Source of the DNA: Caenorhabditis remanei
Taxonomy: Eukaryota > Nematoda > Chromadorea > Rhabditida > Rhabditidae
DNA: 64,000 nt
NCBI RefSeq assembly: GCF_010183535.1
Contig: NC_071331.1
Coordinates: 186,001 to 250,000, forward strand
Direction of reading: 5' to 3'
Positions 23,226 through 32,275 of the stretch are shown here, in pieces (position 1 is the first letter of the stretch; every line of letters begins with the position of its first letter). A model generated the notes under the pieces. That model saw nothing but the letters and a program-made list of their open reading frames with translations. It did not search any database and was not told the DNA's origin. A program made the position numbers and the translations under genes.

Positions 23226-23889
23226 ATGTCGATGACCAACGAACGTAAGTTATTTCTAGTGATTTCATTTTCTCTAAAAAAATGTTTTAAATTAGTTCTA
23301 TTAAAGATGCCGAATCCATCCTCGCTCCCATCATGAAACAGTATCTGGAGGCATTGAATACCTCTGACTGGAAGACAGTTGAGAGTCTCTATCATGTGAA
23401 TTCAGTGATGATCGAAAAGGGAAAGAGTTGCATGTTCGGAAATCAAGGTTTGATACCAAAATGTTGTTCTTTTTAAATTTAAATTATCTTTTTCAGCTAT
23501 CACAGACAGTTTCAAGGCAATGGGAGCCGATTTTGGAAAATATGAAGTACACGTAAGTTACACTATATTTCATATGTTGTCTTTGTTTTACAGATTTTTA
23601 GATCTGCAAAACTCAGAAATAGGATATTTGATCGAGACACCCCTTTTCCCGAGCCACAAAAATATAATTTATTGAAATTTCAGATCTCGAACTCCCGTTA
23701 CGAAGGCGTCGGTGACTTCATCAACATCCACACCGATTTCAGCTTCGTTACTGAGAAAGTAGGTCCCCCACCATTTTGCCAACTCTTACTGTATTATTAC
23801 AGCAAGGAGTTCTCAGCGGAAAGTTCACTCAAATCTGGAAGAACGAAGGAGGAAAGTACGCGATCTTGCACGATCAATTCGAGCTTTAA
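23226..23889 (+). CDS. DUF4440/SnoaL-type NTF2-like protein
   Basis: Five exons in phase (23226-23244, 23307-23447, 23497-23552, 23684-23758, 23803-23889) give 125 aa without a signal peptide. The fold follows the DUF4440 pattern: an N-terminal helix ILAPIMKQYLEALNTSDW, a strand-turn with YHVNSVMIEKGKS, ITDSFKAMGADFG, and a final beta sheet ending QIWKNEGGKYAILHDQFEL. Such proteins are small cytosolic cone-shaped ligand-binding or enzyme-like folds. In nematodes their substrates are unknown. An acceptor (TTTTCAG) 13 bases before the ATG indicates trans-splicing or a 5' leader intron. It converges with the minus gene ending at 23,988. Confidence 0.82.
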
Positions 23890-23987
23890 AAAGGTTTTAT
23901 TGAATATGAGAAAATTGAATAAATATTTATAGCATATTGAATGTGAGTAGTATTCATGAGATCACTTTCAGATGAGAGATAGATTAC

Positions 23988-26900
23988 TTAAAACAAATCC
24001 GTCTGGATGACTGCATCTCTGACCGTTACCAGAAGTTCTTTGCGATGAAGATCGTATTCTGGAAGTTGCTCGATTTGTTTTGATGGGCGTGGCATTGGGA
24101 CACCGATTGAGCAAGTTGCCATGCTGTTGTTCATCAAGGAGTCCTCGGAACTCTTTAAGAAATGTTCTTTTTTTTTAAATAATTTCTTACATGGGAATGA
24201 CCCAGGGTGTAACGTTGGGATTTCTTAGATATTTTGGGAAATGATAGCTCTTACCCCAACTAGAACAAAATAAAAATCTTACGTGCCCCTTTTGAGTTTC
24301 CAGAGAATGGCAGACACAATTCCATTTTTTCGAATTTTTCGAGTTGGACCACTTCGAGACATCGTAACTCGGTCAATTCAAGAGCAATCTTCTCAAACTA
24401 AAGTGTAATCACAAGATATAGACCAAAGCTCCATAAAAGGACTCATGTTTCCAGCTGTGACTCCCGAATTACTATAAATGAAAATGTGAAAATTTGCAGT
24501 TCTCATGAAATCAGAAAGTGGTCATTTTCAAAAAAACGTATTTGGGAGACCATGTCTATCTGATTGCCAGTGACAAATAAGAAGTATATACGTATTCAAA
24601 TATATGGCTCACCTTTCATTCCAGAGACTTATTTTCATTTTTCACTTTTTCAGTCTAACTGCATGTATACGTCAATTCTTTAAAAATAAACTCAGCACTT
24701 TTTGGTAAATTCTCAGGTTTTTTGTGTTAGACGGCTATTACAATACTTTAAAAACTGAATTAATCTAAAATATCATTATGCCATTTGTTCGAAACTAACG
24801 ATCAACTCTGCAGTGGAAAAACAGCACGTATCCCTATACATGCAGTTAGACTGAAAAACTGAAAAAATGAAAATAAGTCGCTGGAATGAAAAGTGAGCCA
24901 TATATTTGAATACGTATATATACTTTATTTGTCACTGGCAATCAGATAGACATGGTCTCCCAAATACGTTTTTTTGAAAATGACCACTTTCTGATTTCAT
25001 GAGAACTGCAAATTTTCACATTTTCATTTATAGTAATTCGGGAGTCACAGCTGGAAACATGAGTCTGTTACCTTTTATGGAGCTTTGGTCTATATCTTGT
25101 GATTACACTTTAGTTTGAGAAGATTGCTCTTGAATTGACCGAGTTACGATGTCTCGAAGTGGTCCAACTCGAAAAATTCGAAAAAATGGAATTGTGTCTG
25201 CCATTCTCTGGAAACTCAAAAGGGGCACGTAAGATTTTTATTTTGTTCTAGTTGGGGTAAGAGCTATCATTTCCCAAAATATCTAAGAAATCCCAGCGTT
25301 ACACCCTGGGTCATTCCCATGTTAGTTTTTGAAAAAAAAAACCAACCTCTCTATCCTTCTCCTTCTCTTTATCCAACACCTCTCTCTTCTTTGTAGTCTT
25401 CTGTGACGTCAGAGTTGTAGTCGTTGTCTTCTTCTTCTGCGACGTGGATCTCTTCTTCGATCCACTTCTTCCTTCAGCCTTTTTCTTTTCCTTTTCTCCA
25501 ATATGACGACGTTCCGTCAGCACCGGTGAGCCAACAGTCGATGAGGAGGATGCGGTGAATATTGGTTTTCCGTCTGAATCGATTGTAATGCTGATGGTCT
25601 CAGACATACTTGGTAGTGGAATATTTAGAAGTTAACTTTTGGAAAAAGAATGTGTAAAAACGACTAGTGTTTTGCTGAAAGACTGGCTAAACTGAAAATA
25701 TGTCTTGTTTTTGTATATTTTTTCTTGTTTTTTCCGTTTTCCACCACCAAATAAGAGACCACATAGAACAACTCACTGCCTCCAATTATAATCTCCATAG
25801 GAACGGAAGCTGCAACAAAATGTAAATAGAATGATAATTTCTAATCAGTTCAAAAAATCATCCGTTATACATATTTAAAAGATTCGAAAACTCACCACGA
25901 CGAGAAACCAATGCTGGATTCCATTCACTTGATGATGACGACACTTCCGACGCCATTTCTGGAAATTCGTTTCATTTTGAAAAGTATGAAGAACGTTGTC
26001 ATAGAAGCAGAAAATGAAATGATATTTCTCAAATCTTCTCGTTTGTCCTTCCGCTTCACTTATTCTCTCTCTCTATCACTATGTCTCTCCCATGTTTCTC
26101 TTAAGTACACGCGTACCAAGTGTGCATGTATTTCGTAATGGAAGGAGACTTGAGACCTAGTGATTACGGGTGGGTATAAGGCTAAAAGATCTAGATAACA
26201 CAGAAATGGAATTGCGAAATAAAGCCTAACTAATATCGGAAGCAATGAAAACCTAAAAATATGAATTCTCACTTCACAGAATCATAAGATATTTTGGTAT
26301 TTGAATAGGCGCGAACTCTCAAACTCAAAACCTCAGAAATCAAAAACTCTCACAACAAAAACCATCAACAAAAGCAAATGAACAAATACATAGAGAAGCT
26401 TCTAGAGCCGCCTGCCGAAAGATGACAAAAAGAGTCACGTTGTCAGTCTCTGTCGATTCTTCTAATTAACACTCCTGGGATTCGTGAGTTGGAGAGCGTA
26501 CGTGTGTTTTGATAGAGAATGAATTGTAGGACAGATACAAACAAGATATCGAGTAAAACCAACCATTGTGATGAAGACTACTGCCTCCATGAATTGTATC
26601 ACTTTGTTTTCGTGGTTCCTGAGGGTGGATCACTGGAATAACAATTGGAATCGGTTCTGATAATCTGATAATTTTAAAAATTCAAGTGAATTAAAGATAC
26701 TGCGTAGTTTGATCGGCTGTAACTTTTCAGGAAGGGTTTGCACAAAAACGTTGTCAACTACAAAAATGAAGCTCTACTTGTGATCTACACACTCCATAAG
26801 CATTTGACATTGTGAGATGATCAATGCGGACATGGCATAATCACAAAGTTGATCATTTTCAACTAAGAACTTCATGTCCGACATTCTTTATGATCAGTTC

Positions 26901-27405
26901 GATTAAACTTGGGTGTGTTTTTAATGTGTGTAACAAATATTTCGATTGAAAGGGATCCGACTGAAAAGTATTAAAATAAGATTTTTGTTTATGTCTGAAT
27001 CAGCGTTTACATTATAATGGATTAGTTGCTTGAATTAGAAAAAGTCTTCAAGTTCGAACTTTTGTTGGAATAGTTCGCTAAGTGGTCCAAAACTTATGAC
27101 CGTTCGGACCGTACAAAACCGCAACCGGCTGAGCTACACGGCCGAAAACGCGCGACTCGGGGTCGTTTATCATACCCCCGGGGGTATGATAAACGAAGGG
27201 AAATCACAACTTTTTTTCGTCTCACTTCGTTTAAATTTCACTGAATTCAAATATAAAACCCATTTTTCCAGTCGACCCTTTTTCTGGGAAACTGAGCTCA
27301 TAGTTTTTCTAAACTTCATAATTTCTTTTATACTGTAACAATAAAGAAACACAACCATTGCTCACCACTCTCCTCCATTTCGATAATATCTTTAGCCGTC
27401 AACAT
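23988..27405 (-). CDS. Lys/Ser-rich protein of unknown function
   Basis: Exons: 27405-27366, 26656-26564, 25958-25896, 25809-25777, 25608-25347, 24152-23988. The first four join in phase, starting MLTAKDIIEMEES and running to PMEIIIGG. The fifth contains ETISITIDSDGKPIF, then a basic Lys/Ser/Thr stretch (KKRSTSQKKKTTTTTLTSQK). The last gives GVPMPRPSKQIEQLPEYDLH and ends QTDLF. Joining exon 4 to exon 5 leaves the frame off, so either a small exon was missed or exon 5 starts an alternative product at the ATG 25607. No domain recognised. Basic composition without a signal peptide suggests a nuclear or cytoskeletal protein. The 1.2 kb last intron holds a fold-back transposon. Confidence 0.55.
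24190..25321. mobile_element. 1.13 kb fold-back element with TTA target duplication
   Basis: Arms of roughly 480 bp (24190-24671 and 24838-25321) are near-perfect inverted copies around a 165 bp spacer. Ends read CATGGGAATGACCC and its complement. TTA flanks both sides (24187-24189, 25322-25324). A 3 bp TTA duplication fits PIF/Harbinger-type insertion. No transposase frame. It lies wholly in an intron of the gene ending at 23,988. Confidence 0.85.
26715..26872. repeat. Palindromic repeat family, partial copy
   Basis: Half copy: ttgtcaactacaaaaatgaa, gctctacttgtgatctacac and the terminal gatcattttcaacta. In an intron of the Lys/Ser-rich gene. Confidence 0.6.
27163..27196. repeat. Perfect 34 bp palindrome beside tRNA-like boxes
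   Basis: The half-site tcgtttatcataccccc is followed directly by its exact complement. On the minus strand about 50 bp further comes GTAGCTCAGCCGG, an A-box-like sequence. Confidence 0.8.
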
Positions 27406-27736
27406 TTAAACAGTGAATATGATAAGAAGAGTAAGAAACCAATCAAATAACAGCGTCTCCTTCTTATTTCCTTCTTCTTTTTCTCTTTTTGTCTGCCTTT
27501 TTCTCCTCAATTCTAATCAGTTGATACGCGTGCTCTCACCAAGGCAACCAGAGAGAGCTCACCTTTTATTATTTTCTAGACTTGTTGTTGTTTGGTCTAC
27601 GAGTAGCCCTAGACAGGGGGAAAACAGGAAAGGGATTTTACTTTCACATAATAAAAATAATAATTTATTATACACAACCGGCACCTATTGAAATCAATTT
27701 ACAAAAGTTCTTGTTAATTTGTTTCTTCTAGTGGAT
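27406..27736. other. Intergenic spacer
   Basis: Between the start of the Lys/Ser-rich gene and the 3' end of the thioredoxin-like gene. No exon seen. Confidence 0.45.
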
Positions 27737-28317
27737 TCACTGCTTCAGAATCTTCTTCCACTCCTCCATAGTCTTCACTGGATCCGCTTTGATGCCAGCT
27801 TCCACGTCAGCACGAACACGATCATGTGCCACGTTTCCCTCGGAATCCACGAGTTTCAGCACCGGTATCACTACTGCTTTGTACTTTTCAGCTAGTTTTC
27901 TGAAATTTTTTTTCTTCAAATTCTATTCACTATTTCTGACTCTTACTGAATATTCTCATCTCCGAATGGAATATACGGCCAATCGGGGAGATTTTTCTCA
28001 TAATATTCCTCCTGATGGGCGGCCTCTTTGTCCTTCGACACCCACACGATTTCCAGATTCTTTCCGGCTTCTGATTCCTTCACGGCGTTATAGAATTTCT
28101 TGATTTTTGGAGTCAAAAACTTGCACGAGCCACACCAGCCAGCAGAGAAGTAGACCACGACTGTTTTATTATCGAAATAATCCTTCGGTAGTGTTCCCTC
28201 GACGCCTCGCTTCTTCATCGGCACCGACGCCAAGAAATGGGCGTTCCGAAGTCCGGAAAAGTAGGCGGAGCTTGTGAAGGGGCGGAGCAAGGATCCGGCA
28301 AGAAGTGGCGGGGACAT
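27737..28317 (-). CDS. Thioredoxin-like (nucleoredoxin/tryparedoxin type) protein
   Basis: Two exons in phase (28317-27947, 27899-27737) give 177 aa; probable orthologue of C. elegans C30H6.8. A basic N-terminus without acidic residues (about 36 aa, LLAGSLLRPFTSSAYFSG) looks like a mitochondrial targeting sequence. The domain has the redox motif WCGSC (residues about 61-65) after VVVYFSAGWC, then EIVWVSKDKEAA and a cis-proline region VVIPVLKLVD, which is the nucleoredoxin/tryparedoxin layout. It would reduce or oxidise protein disulfides, partners unknown. The gene sits 240 bp downstream of the E2-like gene on the same strand, spacing that allows a two-gene operon with SL2 trans-splicing. Confidence 0.85.
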
Positions 28318-28555
28318 CTCCTTATGCTAATTGAATAATGAGAAAAATGAGATTTCGAATTTCACAAAAATGTATTCAGAGCGAATCACGCAGGAACTCA
28401 TATTCAAACGGATATATTCGAATTCATTTCATAAAAAACTTGAAAAACAATTATGATTTCTACGTTACATCGGGCTGAAAACGAGGAGTAGCGGGTGTCA
28501 AAAGTGAGGGGGAAAATCCTGGAGAAACTATTCAACTAGAAAGAGAATAACATTT

Positions 28556-30892
28556 TTACAATAAACGCGAGAAATCAAAGTCGAGTTCCGGTGAGATTGG
28601 TTCGGCGATGAGTAACTCCGGATCGGATAGAGATTCGGAGAAGTGGAGAAGGAATTGTTTGGCGCACGTCTCGGAGATGGCACGTCCGTCGAAGCATAGG
28701 TTCACACCCATTCTGGAATAATGAATAAAGTGATATTTGTGGCTCTGGGACATTTCGGAGCCAGACGTTTCGCAGCCATGAGCTCTACAGCTTTAATTTG
28801 AAACTTGACTTTTCCAGATAATTCATTGTTCGACAAGTCAAAAAGGACAATTTTTGTGATTTTGTTATTTAAAGGGGACCACAAAAAATTTGTCCAAAAA
28901 AACACAATTTTTCTTGAAAAAGCTGAAAATTGTTTTTCTCGAAGAACTAGCCGTACAGCCAAAAACTGCTACTTCTAAAAATTGTGTGTTTTAGACAAAA
29001 TATCTTGTGGTCCCCTTTATCAAAATCACAAAACATGTCCTTTTTGACTTCTCAAACATTTAAATTAATTATCTGAAAAAGTCAAGTTATCGCAGAAAAA
29101 ATTGGAAAATTGAGGCTGTAGAATTCATAAACGTCTGACTACGAAATATCATATTTGATATTTGTTGTATTTCTACTATTCTTACAATTTCTGTGTTTCT
29201 AATTGTCCATCTCTCGGTACGACTTCAGTCCTCGTTCCTCCAATCGTTAGAATCGCGCATTGTGGTGGGTTGATGATGGCGGTGAAGTTCGACACACTTC
29301 CGAACATTCCAAGGTTCGAAATTCTGAATGAAATGTTTGTGTTTTGACAGAACGGAAAAGATTCTTTTTCAAAAGAACACATGTCGTGGAAAAGACCATA
29401 CATCATGTTCCGAGTTGTCATCTATTTTCAGGGAAATCATGTGAGAATCACGTGATCTACTATGGTTTCTTTAACGGAGATGATAGGGAGAACGACCTAT
29501 ATTATTTTAGAACAGTTCACTCAGATCAAGTACTGCTGAGGTCAAAGCCTGGCCGGGCTGAAAAAAAGTTTCCCCGGCTCCTGCATAAATTTGAAACTTT
29601 TTGAAAAACTTTTATTAAAAATGAGCGATTTCCATAGCTAAACTTTACAGAGAGAAGGTAATATGAAGCAAAGAGATAGAATTTTTCTAAAACTTCACAG
29701 AAATGGCGCATTTTTAATGAATTGTTTCAAACAATTTCAAATTTATACTGGAAAAATTTCCCAACCATGGATGAGATGTGTCTGACGAAGTTTAGATCGT
29801 TCTCATAAGGAATATGCCTTTTTCAAGATAACAATCTCAAAAGAAAAAGCGACAAAACACTACTATCAGTAATTTTTCCCCAAAACTTACGTAAAAGATC
29901 CACCCTGAAACTGTTCTGGCTTCAGTTTGCTCTCTCTCGCCAATCCTGACAGCAACTTGACTTTACTCGAAATCGCAAGAACTCCCAAAACGTCAGCATT
30001 CTCAACGATCGGAGTGATGAGACCAGTTGGAGTGGCAACTGCTACTGAAATATCTACTGATCCAAGACGAACGATTCCTTCGGGTGTCCAACGGACATTC
30101 ACTGTTGGCACGGACTGAAAATATGGGAACTTGTTGTTTTCAAATGAAATTACTACGAAAAGTTGATTTTCAGTGTAATTTCAGCGTTTTCCCTCAATTT
30201 TGATCATTTTGAGAGTATTTCAAATGAAAAAATACTCACTCTCAACGCCAAAGCAGCTGCCTTTATAATAAAATCATTAAGTGACACAGCGGTTCCAGAA
30301 TTCTTCAGCTTCTCTCGCAACTCCAGAATATCATCGATTCGCACGTCGACTCCTTGGTATTCGTGTGGAATTTGTTGCTGAAAACGTTGTTATTTCAGTA
30401 ATCGATAGTTCTAAACTCACTTTAGAAGCGGTCAATCGTTTTGCAATAACGGATCGGATATTCGACAGAGGGATGTCTTGATGATGACGAAGACTGCGAT
30501 TGTTGGCACCGAAAATGTCTGATTTCTGAAAATTCACTTATTTTTAATGAATTTTCTCTCTTTTTTTGAATTTTTAAAACAAAAATCACACTTTTTCAAT
30601 AGATTTCTTCTCAATATGTGTTTCTTTCGGCGCATGTACTTGATTGGTCACTGGCTTCAACTTTTCGGCTTCCACAATTTTCATAACATCACTTTTCAGA
30701 ATATTCTTGTTTTTTGGTCCACTTCCTTCAATTTTCCTGCTTTCCAGACCATAATGAATCAGAAGAAGCTTGACTGCTGGACCACAAACACTGAAATACA
30801 GAAAAATAGATTTAAAAATCAATAAATCAAATTTACGTCTGATTATGTGATGCAGTGGATAGATGACGAAGTGCTTGACCACCAGCTAGCAT
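28556..30892 (-). CDS. E2/E3BP-like mitochondrial acyltransferase homologue without lipoyl domain
   Basis: Seven exons in phase (30892-30837, 30790-30592, 30525-30421, 30377-30240, 30114-29891, 29323-29186, 28712-28556) give 338 aa; likely orthologue of C. elegans C30H6.7. Leader LAGGQALRHLSTASHN looks mitochondrial. No lipoyl domain exists: the leader runs straight into a peripheral subunit-binding domain (GPAVKLLLIHYGLESRKIEG) and then the trimeric acyltransferase core (PLSNIRSVIAKRL, IPHEYQGVDV, ISNLGMFG, FTAIINPPQCAIL). The catalytic HxxxDG motif of true E2 is replaced by CFDGRAISE, as the E3-binding protein (PDHX) also lost its histidine. Most likely a structural E3-binding partner in a 2-oxoacid dehydrogenase complex. 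Confidence 0.88.
28775..29095. repeat. Inverted repeat in E2-like intron
   Basis: aaacttgacttttccagata and aaggggaccacaa on the left are mirrored by ttgtggtcccctt and atctgaaaaagtcaagtt on the right. Confidence 0.65.
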
Positions 30893-31266
30893 GATTACCC
30901 TGTAAAAATATTTTTTGATTATATTATATCAGAAGAAAGGAGGAGTTAACGAAGGCGGAGAGAAAAATCGGTTGTGCGGTGCGCGATGCAAACGCGCTCT
31001 AGCGCACGGTGGGTTTATTTATTTGTGATGCCTTCGTTCTATTTATTTTATTGTCATTTTTAATAGTTTCGAGCTATAACTTTAAGAAAATGGCTCTGAA
31101 ATTGTGAAATTGAATTAATTAATTTTCTCCACGAGAATTACACGAACCTCCGTTGTGAAGCCACATTCAAAATTTCAATGCATGCGCCTTTAAATCTTAC
31201 TGTATTTTATTTTATTTTTCGTTTTCTTCATCATCTTTTTCATCAAATCCACACTCAATTTCCAGC
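30893..31266. promoter_or_regulatory. Divergent promoter region, E2-like and FtsH-ext-like genes
   Basis: 374 bp separates two divergently read mitochondrial genes. It holds a GC-rich core (aaacgcgctctagcgcacgg). A shared control region is plausible but is inference. Confidence 0.35.
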
Positions 31267-32138
31267 ATGTTCTCACGAATTTTCTTCCGAACAATACCGA
31301 ATTTGAAACGATGGACACCCGTACGCTTCAATTCTCAGAATTCTCAGCAAATCGACCCAGCCAAAGTGAAAGCATTCCAAGAGAAAGTCGATAAAGGTTA
31401 GATCTCTGAAAAAGAGCCTGAAAAAATAATCTAATCAGTTTTTAGCAAAAGTACGACGTGCCTATGCTCTCGGAGGATGTCTCATGTTTATTTGGATTTC
31501 AACACACGGAATTTTGCTTTATAAGTCGGTTATTTCTTGAAAACTTGAATAAATTAAAAATATTTTTATGCAGACGTCGAAGTGAGCACCGAAATCTCAA
31601 CGAAAAGCTTCCACCGATTTCATGGGAAGAGTTTGAAGAGAAGTATTTGGCTACTGGTGATGTAAAATCAATCGTTTTTCAACCACATTTCGAAACGGCC
31701 AACGTTTATTTACATTCAGCCAAAGAGCAACAAATGAAGAAGAATTTCGTGGATTTGGTGAGTTGAAATGCACAAGAAGAGAGTGTTTTGTCAAGAAAAT
31801 CGTAGAAATAATGAAAATAATGTGAAAATGTAGGAAGATTTTCAAAAATCCGGAAAATGTTCGAACAACTCGATTATTTCAGACTGCCCTCTTCTAAACT
31901 CCAAATTTTTCTCCATTTTCAGGTCCACACAACACCTGACAAGTTCTCCCGCCCTCCGGACGTTCGATTCTATCTGGAAGCATCTGCAGAAGACGTGCAA
32001 TCCCTCGTCACCGCCGCCACTCAAAAATACAAAAACCACGTGGATTTCGAGTTGGATCAATTTCCCAGTTATCGAGAGCTCTCCTTCATCGTCGGATCCT
32101 CGCTTTTTGTGTTGGCAGCGATTACGATGGCGAAGTGA
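31267..32138 (+). CDS. Mitochondrial two-helix protein with FtsH/AFG3-type intermembrane domain
   Basis: Four exons in phase (31267-31396, 31446-31524, 31574-31757, 31923-32138) give 202 aa. The N-terminus (FSRIFFRTIPNLKRWTPVRF) is arginine-rich without acids, fitting mitochondrial import. Helix 1 is ALGGCLMFIWISTHGILL (about 52-69) and helix 2 LSFIVGSSLFVLAAITMA at the C-terminus. Between them is a domain with TGDVKSIVFQPHFETANVYL and later PDVRFYLEA, closely like the N-terminal intermembrane-space domain of AFG3L2/paraplegin proteases (FtsH_ext). No AAA or protease domain follows, since the stop comes right after helix 2. It may bind or regulate m-AAA-type machinery; that is inference. Confidence 0.75.
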
Positions 32139-32275
32139 TGATCTTCTTCAGAAGAAGTGAAAAAGTTTTGTAAATTAGTTCTCAATTATTGTTAATTTTA
32201 TTGATTGTTTTCGGGTTGACACCGACTTTTGCAATAGAACAGATCAGATTTCTAACAATTTATTCCAAAATTCTC

